Position numbers and translations under genes: made by a program
Notes under the pieces: model-generated
Told to the model about the DNA's origin: nothing
Seen by the model: only the letters and a program-made list of their open reading frames with translations
Database searches by the model: none
Shown: positions 1 to 6,596 of the stretch, piece by piece
How positions within the stretch are numbered: the first letter of the stretch is position 1
Layout: every line of letters begins with the position of its first letter
Assembly (NCBI GenBank): GCA_034434335.1
Contig: DAOTZS010000017.1
Span: forward strand, 1-20,193
DNA: 20,193 bases
Source: DAOTZS01 sp034434335
GTDB taxonomy: Bacteria > Chloroflexota > Anaerolineae > CG2-30-64-16
Direction: 5' to 3'

Positions 1-85
1 TAATCTGGTCATTTTGTTGCTGATCATTGCTCTGTTTGTCGTCTCCGGGCTGCTGGGGCTGCGGGTCGTTATGCCCGAGGTCTAG
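1..85 (+). other. atpB: Probable N-terminal part of atpB, cut off by an in-frame TAG
   Basis: Read in the same frame as atpB, this stretch encodes a hydrophobic segment of about 20 residues ending in ...RVVMPEV and then a TAG stop at 83-85. Directly after the stop the frame continues IAAEPIFHIGSFPVTN into the first membrane helix of subunit a. Subunit a of related ATP synthases commonly begins with a hydrophobic segment, then a P-E-[IV] and an A-E-x-x-F-x-I-G motif, so both sides of the TAG look like one gene. The 5' end of the gene lies outside the window. The TAG may be a one-base change from CAG (Gln), a sequencing error, or a real stop with re-initiation downstream. Confidence 0.55.
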
Positions 86-157
86 ATTGCCGCCGAGCCC
101 ATCTTTCACATCGGTTCCTTCCCCGTTACCAATTCTCTTCTCACCGCCTGGATCGCC

Positions 158-940
158 ATGCTTATCTTGATCGTACTGGCCTACTTTGCCACCCGCGACA
201 TCCCGCGCGACCTGGAAGCGGCCAGCAATCAGGAGCTGGTGCCCGGTGGATTGCTTAACGCGGCCGAGATGTTGATCGAGGGATTCTACGGCCTGGTCAG
301 GAGCGTGGGAGGGGCCTGGGCGCCGCGCTTTTTCCCCATCGTGATGACCATCTTCCTTTTCGTCATCACCTCCAACTGGCTGGGGCTGGTGCCCGGCTTC
401 GGCAGCATTGGCCTGCTGGAGCACCCGCACAACCCAGACACAACCGGCTATATCGCGCGGGGGGCGATCTTGACCGCCGAACGGGCCTCCGAGGGTCACG
501 AGGGTTATGTCCTGGTGCCCTTCTTCCGCGCCCCTTCCACCGACCTCAACTTCACCCTGGCCCTGGCCCTGGTGTCGGTGGCCCTTTCCCAGTACTTTGG
601 GGTGCAAGCCCTGCACCTGGGGTATTTGAGGCGCTTCATCAACTTCGGCGGCTTCAAACACAGTCTGGTGATAGGGATCGCCGAGCTGTTCACCGGTGTC
701 CTCGAGCTGGTTGCCGAGTTTGCCAAGATCGTCTCCTTCAGTTTCCGTCTTTTTGGCAATATCTTCGCCGGGGAGGTGCTGTTGGGGGTGGTTGCCTTTT
801 TGATCCCCTACATCGCTTCCGTGCCATTCTACGGCCTGGAGGTCTTCGTCGGCTTTATCCAGGCCGTTGTTTTCATGATGCTATCCCTGGTCTTCTTTGC
901 CAGTGCCACGGCTGGCCACGGTGGCGAGGGGCATAGCTAG
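158..940 (+). CDS. atpB: F1Fo ATP synthase subunit a (Fo proton channel)
   Basis: Integral membrane stator subunit that forms the proton half-channels next to the c-ring. The essential arginine is seen as Arg197 in FRLFGN (residues 196-201). PSTDLNFTLALAL (126-138) and the final membrane helix (about 228-250) are also typical. Coordinates run from the first ATG (158), giving 260 residues, but this start cuts the first membrane helix to about 12 residues. The recognisable frame continues upstream through IAAEPIFHIG to a TAG at 83-85. No ATG, GTG or TTG lies between 86 and 157; only an ATT at 86 could restore the helix. The true start is therefore uncertain and the gene may be interrupted. It is the first cistron of the atp operon in the window, 94 nt before atpE. 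Confidence 0.9.
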   Translation: MLILIVLAYFATRDIPRDLEAASNQELVPGGLLNAAEMLIEGFYGLVRSVGGAWAPRFFPIVMTIFLFVITSNWLGLVPGFGSIGLLEHPHNPDTTGYIARGAILTAERASEGHEGYVLVPFFRAPSTDLNFTLALALVSVALSQYFGVQALHLGYLRRFINFGGFKHSLVIGIAELFTGVLELVAEFAKIVSFSFRLFGNIFAGEVLLGVVAFLIPYIASVPFYGLEVFVGFIQAVVFMMLSLVFFASATAGHGGEGHS

Positions 941-1034
941 GCACCCGGCTCAAGAAGTTCCAGGGGGTCAATCAGTTCGCTTCGGAATACACGCCATCTC
1001 TCTGAATCCATCATTACTACCGAAGGAGTCACCC

Positions 1035-1262
1035 ATGAACATAGAAGCAGTAAAAGCTTTTGCTCCGGCTATTGCCATTGCTATAGGGGCCATTGGGCCT
1101 GCGTTTGCTATTGGCATGCTAGGAGCCAAGGCCATGGAGGCCATCGGCCGCAACCCCGACGCGGCCGGCGAAATCCGCACCAATATGATCCTGGCCATCG
1201 CCTTCGCCGAGGCCATCGCTATCTACGCCCTGGTTGTCGCGTTGATCATCAAATTCGTCTGA
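1035..1262 (+). CDS. atpE: F1Fo ATP synthase subunit c (c-ring)
   Basis: A 75-residue two-helix hairpin protein that oligomerises into the rotating c-ring. Helix 1 has the glycine-rich GAIGPAFAIG, the polar loop is RNPDAAGE (39-46), and the ion-carrying glutamate is Glu59 in AFAEAIAIYALV. The residue after Glu59 is Ala rather than the Ser/Thr of Na+-binding rings, and the helix-1 position occupied by Gln in Na+ enzymes is Ile; I infer a proton-driven ring. The ATG at 1035 is preceded by AAGGAG (1023-1028) at 6-nt spacing. An in-frame extension from an upstream start would overlap the end of atpB and carries no family similarity, so it was rejected. The 104-nt gap to atpF holds repeats described separately. 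Confidence 0.96.
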   Translation: MNIEAVKAFAPAIAIAIGAIGPAFAIGMLGAKAMEAIGRNPDAAGEIRTNMILAIAFAEAIAIYALVVALIIKFV

Positions 1263-1346
1263 TAGTCATATAGTCGCCAACGTGCTCGGACGGAGTTCGC
1301 AAAACGCGATCCAGCGACCAAATGACTATCTGACTATTTGACTACT
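1262..1346 (+). repeat. Inverted and tandem 8-mer repeats between atpE and atpF
   Basis: ATAGTCAT (1262-1269), which touches the atpE stop codon, is complementary to ATGACTAT (1322-1329), so the spacer RNA can fold into a hairpin. The right arm begins a run of three near-identical 8-mers, TGACTATC, TGACTATT and TGACTACT (1323-1346). There is no T-tract, so this is not an intrinsic terminator. By position, a structure 3' of atpE could affect stability or output of the c-subunit message, which is needed in excess; that role is inference. Confidence 0.55.
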
Positions 1347-1366
1347 CGACCAAAAGGGAGGGGCCT

Positions 1367-1864
1367 TTGGAGAAGCTCGGCATCAACCTGGGGTTGTTGG
1401 TTTCGCAGTTGATCAACTTCGGGCTGCTGACAGCCCTGCTCTACATGCTGCTCTACAAACCGGTGCTTAATCTGCTCAATCAGCGCCGCGAGCGGATCGC
1501 GCGCAGCATGGCGGATGCTGACGCGGCCCGCGAGAGCGCAGCGAGAGCACAGCAGGAGTACGAGCGCAGGGTGGCCGAGGCCCAGCGCAAAGCGCAGGAG
1601 ATCATCGCCCAGGCCACCCAGGCCAGCCAACAGGTCGGCGCGGAGATCAGGGCCGAGGCGCAACGCGAGGCCGAGGCGATCCGGCAGCGGGCTCGCGAGG
1701 AGGCGGACAGGGAGAAGGCCCAGATCCTGGCCGAGGTCCAGAGCCAGATCGCCAGCCTGGCCCTGCTGGCGGCCGAACGCGTGCTGGGCCAGACGGTGGA
1801 CGAAGCTCTACAGCGCAAGCTGGTTGACCAGTTTCTGGCCGAGCTGGGCGGGAGTGAGCCATGA
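1367..1864 (+). CDS. atpF: F1Fo ATP synthase subunit b (peripheral stalk)
   Basis: A 165-residue stator subunit linking Fo to F1. It has one N-terminal membrane helix (about residues 6-28, LGLLVSQLINFGLLTALLYM), then a long charged Ala/Glu/Gln/Arg-rich helix typical of the right-handed coiled coil of subunit b, ending in the delta-binding region. The start is TTG at 1367, chosen because a GGGAGGGG Shine-Dalgarno (1356-1363) lies just upstream and the next residues EKLGINLGLL match the family; no ATG lies near it. Its TGA stop overlaps the atpH ATG by four bases (ATGA, 1861-1864), indicating translational coupling. Only one b-type gene is present. Confidence 0.95.
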   Translation: MEKLGINLGLLVSQLINFGLLTALLYMLLYKPVLNLLNQRRERIARSMADADAARESAARAQQEYERRVAEAQRKAQEIIAQATQASQQVGAEIRAEAQREAEAIRQRAREEADREKAQILAEVQSQIASLALLAAERVLGQTVDEALQRKLVDQFLAELGGSEP

Positions 1865-2409
1865 GCGACCACCTGGCGCAGAGCTACGCGGCCGCGTTTT
1901 TCGAGGCCGCCACCGAGCGTTGGCTGAAGTCGCTGGAGGCAGTTGCCCATCAGCTTGCCGGGGATAAGGGGCTATCGGAGCGGTTGCAAACTCCCCACGT
2001 CGAGTTTGCTCTGCGTCAACCGCTGTTGGACCGCCTGTTGCCGGCCGAGGCCGATCCCCCAGTACGCAACCTGCTCTATACCCTGATGCAGCGAGGCGAG
2101 CTCAAACTGCTGCCGGCCATCATTGAGGCCTTGCGCAGCCGGCTGCGCCAGGCCCAGGCTGCACCCCAGCGCGCCGAGGTCGTCAGCGCCATGGCCTTGA
2201 GCCCGGAGCAGCGCCAGGCCCTGGCCGCCAAGCTGGAGGCTCAGTTCGGGCCCGGCCTGGACATCCAGTACCGCGTGGACCCGGCCATCCTGGGTGGGCT
2301 GATCGTACGCGTGGGGGATAAGCTGATAGATGGCAGCCTGGCCGCGCGGCTGGCAGCCATGCGCCAGGCGCTGGGCGTGGCTGCCACCGAGGCAACTATT
2401 CAGCGGTGA
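1861..2409 (+). CDS. atpH: F1Fo ATP synthase subunit delta
   Basis: A 182-residue OSCP/delta subunit that connects the top of the F1 alpha-beta hexamer to subunit b. The N-terminal helical bundle (about 1-105) is followed by the family signature VDPAILGGLIVRVGDKLIDG (139-158). The ATG overlaps the atpF stop (ATGA). The last five residues (ATIQR, 178-182) and the stop codon are not ancestral: they are read from the left end of an inserted transposable element (2392-2579). The 8-bp target duplication CCACCGAG is seen again at 2580-2587 and is followed at once by TAA (2588-2590), so before insertion the protein ended at Glu177. The extension is short and probably tolerated. Confidence 0.95.
   Translation: MSDHLAQSYAAAFFEAATERWLKSLEAVAHQLAGDKGLSERLQTPHVEFALRQPLLDRLLPAEADPPVRNLLYTLMQRGELKLLPAIIEALRSRLRQAQAAPQRAEVVSAMALSPEQRQALAAKLEAQFGPGLDIQYRVDPAILGGLIVRVGDKLIDGSLAARLAAMRQALGVAATEATIQR
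2384..2391 (+). repeat. Left 8-bp target-site duplication of MITE copy 1
   Basis: CCACCGAG lies inside the last ancestral codons of atpH and is repeated exactly at 2580-2587 on the other side of the element. It marks the insertion point to the base. Confidence 0.9.
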
Positions 2410-2579
2410 CTGGAAGGGCCACGCCGAGGGCTCGCCCGAGGCGTCACCCTTTTTGGGCCTGCGGCCAGAGGTCGGCCTTCGCCGACCTCTCTCACGATGC
2501 ATACATGAGGTGTCGGCGGAGGCCGACACCCGGCACGAAGTGCCCAGGAGGGGGGATTTCAATCGGCCTGAATAGTTAC
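2392..2579 (+). mobile_element. MITE copy 1 (188 bp) between atpH and atpA
   Basis: Non-coding miniature inverted-repeat element. The left end GCAACTATTCAG (2392-2403) and right end CTGAATAGTTAC (2568-2579) are 12-bp terminal inverted repeats with one mismatch. It is flanked by perfect 8-bp duplications CCACCGAG. Inside are two hairpins: AGAGGTCGGC/GCCGACCTCT (2467-2476/2481-2490) and GGTGTCGGC/GCCGACACC (2509-2517/2522-2530). The outer parts match the reverse complement of 6432-6563 almost base for base, but this copy carries about 58 extra bases (about 2426-2490), including the first hairpin. Ends beginning GTAA together with 8-bp duplications are features of the IS66 family, so mobilisation by an IS66-type transposase is a reasonable inference; no transposase is present here. 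Confidence 0.88.
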
Positions 2580-2587
2580 CCACCGAG
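2580..2587 (+). repeat. Right 8-bp target-site duplication of MITE copy 1
   Basis: Second exact CCACCGAG. The next bases are TAA, the ancestral stop codon of atpH, and then the atpA ribosome binding site AGGGGAAG (2591-2598). Confidence 0.9.
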
Positions 2588-2602
2588 TAAAGGGGAAGCG
2601 AC

Positions 2603-4111
2603 ATGGCTGTACGGACCGATGATCTGATCACACAGCTCAAACAGCAGATCTTGAGTTTTGAGGTCCCGGTGCGCACCGTGGATGTGGGGACGGTGCTGCA
2701 GGTGGGGGATGGTATCGCGCGCGTCAGCGGCCTGTCAAGCGTGCATGCCATGGAGCTGGTCGAGTTTCCCAACGGCGTCCTGGGCATGGCTTTCAACCTC
2801 GAGCGCGATAACGTCGGTGTCATCATCCTGGGTGATTACACCGACATCGAGGAGGGGGATGTGGTGACCGCCACCGGCCGGATCGCGTCGGTGCCCGTCG
2901 GCGACGCGCTGATCGGCCGGGTGGTGAACGCCTTGGGCCAGCCGATAGACGGCAAGGGGCCGATCGAGACCGACCGCATGCGTCCCATCGAGCGCATTGC
3001 GCCGGGTGTGGTGCTGCGCAAGAGCGTGGACACGCCCGTGCAAACGGGCATCAAAGCCATTGATGCCATGATCCCCATCGGCCGCGGGCAGCGCGAGCTG
3101 ATCATTGGTGATCGGCAGACGGGCAAGACCGCGCTGGCGATTGACACAATCATCAATCAGAAAGACAAAGACCTCATCTGTATCTATGTTGCCATCGGCC
3201 AGAAGCTGGCCCAGGTGGCGCAGGTGGTGGCCACGCTGGAGCGCTACGGCGCCATGGGACACACTATCGTGGTGGTCGCTTCGGCCTCCGAGCCGGCTGC
3301 CATGCAATACATCGCGCCCTACGCTGGCTGCGCCATGGGCGAGGAGTTCATGGAGCAGGGCCGCGACGCGCTGATCGTCTACGACGACCTGACCAAGCAT
3401 GCCTGGGCCTATCGGCAAGTCTCTTTGTTGCTGCGCCGGCCCCCGGGCCGTGAAGCCTACCCTGGCGACGTGTTCTACCTCCATTCGCGGCTGCTCGAGC
3501 GGGCCGCCAAACTGCATCCCGACTACGGCGGCGGTTCCCTCACCGCGCTGCCGATCATCGAGACTCAGGCCGGCGACGTCTCGGCCTACATCCCCACCAA
3601 CGTCATCTCGATCACCGACGGCCAGATCTACCTGGAGAGCGACCTCTTCTACGCGGGGATCAGGCCGGCGGTGAACGTGGGCCTCTCGGTGAGCCGCGTG
3701 GGGGGTGCCGCGCAGGTGCGGGCCATGCGCCAGGTGGCTGGCCGGCTGCGCCTGCAGTTGGCGCAGTTCCGCGAGCTGGCCGCCTTCGCCCAATTCGCCT
3801 CTGACCTGGACAAGGCAACCCGTGACCAGTTGGAGCTGGGCAGGCGCCTGACCGAGATCCTGAAGCAGCCGCAATATGAGCCGATGCCGCTCGATCAGCA
3901 GGTGATGATCATCTTCGCGGCCACCAACGGGTTCCTGGACGATGTGCCTGTGGAGAAGATCAGGGCGTGGGAAGAAGCTTTTCACCGCTTCATGGCCAGC
4001 CGCTACCCGGACATCGGCCGCACGATCATGAACGAAAAAGCCCTCAGCAACGAGACCATCGAGCGGCTCAAGGCGGCCATCCTGGACTTCAAGGCCCAGT
4101 GGCAGGCCTGA
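2603..4111 (+). CDS. atpA: F1Fo ATP synthase subunit alpha
   Basis: A 502-residue non-catalytic nucleotide-binding subunit of the alpha3beta3 hexamer. Domains: N-terminal beta-barrel (about 25-92), nucleotide-binding domain with P-loop GDRQTGKT (169-176) and Walker B region DALIVYDD (255-262), then the C-terminal helical domain. The conserved arginine that completes the catalytic site on beta is Arg365 in SVSRVGGAAQ. Length is normal. The ATG at 2603 has AGGGGAAG (2591-2598) upstream at 4-nt spacing. A mobile element separates it from atpH, so the original 13-nt gap is now 193 nt and translational coupling with atpH is probably lost. The large open frame on the opposite strand is a composition artefact. 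Confidence 0.98.
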   Translation: MAVRTDDLITQLKQQILSFEVPVRTVDVGTVLQVGDGIARVSGLSSVHAMELVEFPNGVLGMAFNLERDNVGVIILGDYTDIEEGDVVTATGRIASVPVGDALIGRVVNALGQPIDGKGPIETDRMRPIERIAPGVVLRKSVDTPVQTGIKAIDAMIPIGRGQRELIIGDRQTGKTALAIDTIINQKDKDLICIYVAIGQKLAQVAQVVATLERYGAMGHTIVVVASASEPAAMQYIAPYAGCAMGEEFMEQGRDALIVYDDLTKHAWAYRQVSLLLRRPPGREAYPGDVFYLHSRLLERAAKLHPDYGGGSLTALPIIETQAGDVSAYIPTNVISITDGQIYLESDLFYAGIRPAVNVGLSVSRVGGAAQVRAMRQVAGRLRLQLAQFRELAAFAQFASDLDKATRDQLELGRRLTEILKQPQYEPMPLDQQVMIIFAATNGFLDDVPVEKIRAWEEAFHRFMASRYPDIGRTIMNEKALSNETIERLKAAILDFKAQWQA

Positions 4112-4140
4112 GAGCTGCAACCTGAGACGTGTAACCCGAC

Positions 4141-5019
4141 ATGGCTACCGCTCGCGAAATCCGCCGGCGCATCCGTGGGGTGCGCAATACAGCCCAGATC
4201 GCCAAGGCCATGGAAACGGTGGCTGCATCGAAGATGCGCCGTGCCCAGGCTGCCACCCTGGCCTCACGACCTTATGCCGAGAAGGCGTTGTTCGTGTTGC
4301 GCTCTCTGGCCCGCCAAAGCTACACCGGCCAGGTGCTGCATCCGCTCCTGGAGCAGCGGCCGATCCAGCGCATCGGGGTCGTGCTCTACACGGCCGACCG
4401 GGGGCTATGCGGCGCCTTCAATACCAATATCATCCGCAAAGCGGTGGATTTTGTCAGGAGCCAGGAGCACCCTTACAGCTTTGTCGCCGTGGGGCGCAAA
4501 GGCCGCGATTTTCTGTGGCGTTATGGATTTCCCGTTGAGGCAGAGTTCACCGGCATCTCCGACCGCCCCACGATGGCGGACCTGGCGCCCATCGCGCGCG
4601 TGGTTATTGACGACTTCCTGGCCGGCCGCTGGGATGCTGTTTACCTGGCCTATACCAGCTTTGTGAACACCCTGGTGCAAAGGCCAACCATCCTGCGCCT
4701 GCTGCCGCTGGAACCGATTTGGGAGACGGGCGTGCCGACCCCCGTAGACTACATCTACGAGCCCAGCCCGCAGGCCATCCTGGATCAGGTGTTGCCACGC
4801 TTCACCGAACGGGAGATCTACCAGGCCATGCTGGAGTCCATTGCCAGCGAGCAGAGCGCCCGCATGGTGGCCATGCGCAACGCCCACGAAGCAGCCACCG
4901 ACCTGATCGCCGAGCTGACGTTGCGCTACAACAAGGCGCGGCAGGAGGCGATCACCAAGGAGCTGCTGGACATCGCCGGCGGGGCGGAGGCACTGGCCAA
5001 GGCTATGAGTGGTGTATAA
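4141..5019 (+). CDS. atpG: F1Fo ATP synthase subunit gamma (central shaft)
   Basis: A 292-residue rotor shaft linking the c-ring to the alpha3beta3 hexamer. The N-terminal helix MATAREIRRRIRGVRNTAQI and the C-terminal helix SEQSARMVAMRNAHEAATDL (237-256) form the coiled-coil axle. ADRGLCGAFN (85-94) is the signature of the central alpha/beta domain. The 29-nt gap after atpA lacks a convincing Shine-Dalgarno (GAGACG is the nearest), so initiation may depend on coupling to atpA. The chloroplast/cyanobacterial regulatory insertion is absent. Length is normal for bacteria. Confidence 0.97.
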   Translation: MATAREIRRRIRGVRNTAQIAKAMETVAASKMRRAQAATLASRPYAEKALFVLRSLARQSYTGQVLHPLLEQRPIQRIGVVLYTADRGLCGAFNTNIIRKAVDFVRSQEHPYSFVAVGRKGRDFLWRYGFPVEAEFTGISDRPTMADLAPIARVVIDDFLAGRWDAVYLAYTSFVNTLVQRPTILRLLPLEPIWETGVPTPVDYIYEPSPQAILDQVLPRFTEREIYQAMLESIASEQSARMVAMRNAHEAATDLIAELTLRYNKARQEAITKELLDIAGGAEALAKAMSGV

Positions 5020-5031
5020 GAGGAGTATTGG

Positions 5032-6435
5032 ATGCCCGAACGAATTCAAGGCAAGATTGTACAGATCATGGGCCCGGTGGTGGATGTGGAGTTTCCGCCG
5101 GGGCAGTTGCCGGAGATCTATGACGCTATAGAGGTGCCCCGGGATGGGGATGTCCTGGTGCTGGAAGTGCAGCAGCACATGGGCAACGATTGGGTGCGCT
5201 GCCTGGCGATGGACACCACCGACGGCCTTCAGCGGGGCCTGCCGGCCTTTGCCACCGGTGGGCCGATCAAGGTGCCGGTGGGGCCGGCTACCCTTGGCCG
5301 CATCTTCAACGTCCTGGGCCGGCCCGTGGATAACCTGGGCGAGGTGGTAGCCGATACGTATTACCCCATCCACCGGCCGGCACCGCCCTTCGAGGAGCAG
5401 GTCACCCAGCCGGAGTTCCTGGAGACCGGCCTCAAAGTGATTGACCTGATCGCCCCCTTCACCCGCGGGGGCAAGACGGGCGTCTTCGGCGGCGCCGGGG
5501 TGGGCAAGACCGTTATCATCATGGAGTTGATCCGCACCTTCGCCACGGTGCACCAGGGCTATTCCGTGTTCGCCGGCGTGGGTGAGCGCTCACGCGAGGG
5601 CAATGACCTGTGGTACGAGATGCGCGAGTCGGGGGTGATTGATAAGGTAGCCATGGTGTTCGGCCAGATGAACGAGCCGCCAGGGGTGCGCTTCCGGGTG
5701 GGACTCACTGGGCTGACCATGGCCGAGTACTTCCGCGACGAAGGCCGCGACGTGCTGCTCTTCATTGACAACATCTACCGCTTCGTGATGGCCGGCATGG
5801 AGGTGTCGGCCCTGATGGGCCGCATGCCCAGCGCGGTGGGCTATCAGCCCACCCTGGGCACCGACATGGGCGAGCTGCAGGAACGCATCGTCAGCACCAG
5901 GCGCGGTTCTATCACCTCCATGCAGGCGGTCTACGTCCCGGCCGACGACTACACTGACCCCGCGCCCGTGACCACCTTTGCCCACCTGGACGCCACCATT
6001 GCCCTGGAGCGCTCGATCGCCGAAATGGGGATCTACCCGGCGGTGGATCCCCTGGCCTCTACCTCCCGCATCCTGGACCCGCGCATTGTCGGCAAAGAGC
6101 ACTACAACACTGCGCGCGAAGTGCAGCGCGTGCTCCAGCGCTACAAGGACCTCTCCGACATCATCGCCATCCTGGGCGTAGAGGAGTTGAGCGAGGAGGA
6201 CAAGCTCATCGTGGCCCGGGCACGCAAGATCCAGAAATTCCTCTCCCAGCCCATGTTCGTGGCCGAGGCGTTCACCGGCCGGCCGGGCAAATACGTGCCC
6301 ATCCGGGAGACGGTGCGCGGGTTCAAGGAGATCCTGGAAGGGAAACACGACGACATCCCCGAACAGGCCTTCTACATGCAAGGCGGCATTGACGACGTGT
6401 TGGAAACAGCCGAGAAGATGAAGCGGCAAGGGTAA
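5032..6435 (+). CDS. atpD: F1Fo ATP synthase subunit beta (catalytic)
   Basis: A 467-residue catalytic subunit that makes or hydrolyses ATP. P-loop GGAGVGKT (153-160), catalytic-site motif GERSREGND (184-192), Walker B VLLFIDN (241-247), the adenine-pocket region SAVGYQPTLGTDMG (267-280) and the DELSEED-equivalent EELSEEDK in the C-terminal domain are all present. Small departures are IDNIYRF for the usual IDNIFRF, and MAGMEVSALMGR for the common QAGSEVSALLGR. GAGGAG (5020-5025) precedes the ATG. The stop codon TAA (6433-6435) is supplied by an inserted mobile element. The base after the duplicated target shows the ancestral ending was also K-R-Q-G-stop (GGA TGA), so the protein is unchanged. 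Confidence 0.98.
   Translation: MPERIQGKIVQIMGPVVDVEFPPGQLPEIYDAIEVPRDGDVLVLEVQQHMGNDWVRCLAMDTTDGLQRGLPAFATGGPIKVPVGPATLGRIFNVLGRPVDNLGEVVADTYYPIHRPAPPFEEQVTQPEFLETGLKVIDLIAPFTRGGKTGVFGGAGVGKTVIIMELIRTFATVHQGYSVFAGVGERSREGNDLWYEMRESGVIDKVAMVFGQMNEPPGVRFRVGLTGLTMAEYFRDEGRDVLLFIDNIYRFVMAGMEVSALMGRMPSAVGYQPTLGTDMGELQERIVSTRRGSITSMQAVYVPADDYTDPAPVTTFAHLDATIALERSIAEMGIYPAVDPLASTSRILDPRIVGKEHYNTAREVQRVLQRYKDLSDIIAILGVEELSEEDKLIVARARKIQKFLSQPMFVAEAFTGRPGKYVPIRETVRGFKEILEGKHDDIPEQAFYMQGGIDDVLETAEKMKRQG
6424..6431 (+). repeat. Left 8-bp target-site duplication of MITE copy 2
   Basis: CGGCAAGG covers the last codons of atpD and recurs exactly at 6564-6571 across the element. Confidence 0.9.
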
Positions 6436-6563
6436 CTATTCAGGCCGATTGAAATCGCCCCTCCTGGGCACTTCGTGCCGGGTGTCGGCCTCCGCCGACA
6501 CCATTCATGTATGCATCATGAGAAAGGTTGGCGTGGCCCTTCCAGTCACTGCTGAATAGTTAC
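6432..6563 (-). mobile_element. MITE copy 2 (132 bp) between atpD and atpC, inverted relative to copy 1
   Basis: Terminal inverted repeats GTAACTATTCAG (6432-6443) and CTGAATAGTTAC (6552-6563) are perfect over 12 bp. Exact 8-bp duplications CGGCAAGG flank it. Its reverse complement aligns with copy 1: the 70 bases at the atpH-distal end differ by one base, the 34 bases at the other end by two. It contains the shared hairpin GGTGTCGGC/GCCGACACC (6481-6489/6494-6502) but lacks the 58-base middle block of copy 1. No open reading frame of its own. The low divergence suggests both copies are young. Confidence 0.88.
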
Positions 6564-6571
6564 CGGCAAGG
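6564..6571 (+). repeat. Right 8-bp target-site duplication of MITE copy 2
   Basis: Second exact CGGCAAGG. It is followed by ATGA, so CAA GGA TGA restores the ancestral end of atpD. Confidence 0.9.
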
Positions 6572-6596
6572 ATGAGATGGCAGGGTAAGGCGAGCG

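Noticed and set aside
897..1034. N-terminal extension of atpE from an upstream start
   Set aside because: Overlaps atpB, encodes residues unlike subunit c, and the ATG at 1035 has a good Shine-Dalgarno and gives the normal 75-residue length.
2330..2627. Small open frames across MITE copy 1
   Set aside because: They read through the atpH end, the element and the atpA start in wrong frames and have no recognisable content; the element is non-coding.
2735..4120. Long minus-strand open frame (461 codons) opposite atpA
   Set aside because: Lies fully antisense to an unmistakable atpA, has His/Gly/Val-rich composition typical of GC-rich antisense frames, and has no family signature. Similar long antisense frames opposite atpG/atpD (4405-5553, 5590-6429) and thrS (11344-12849) were rejected for the same reason.
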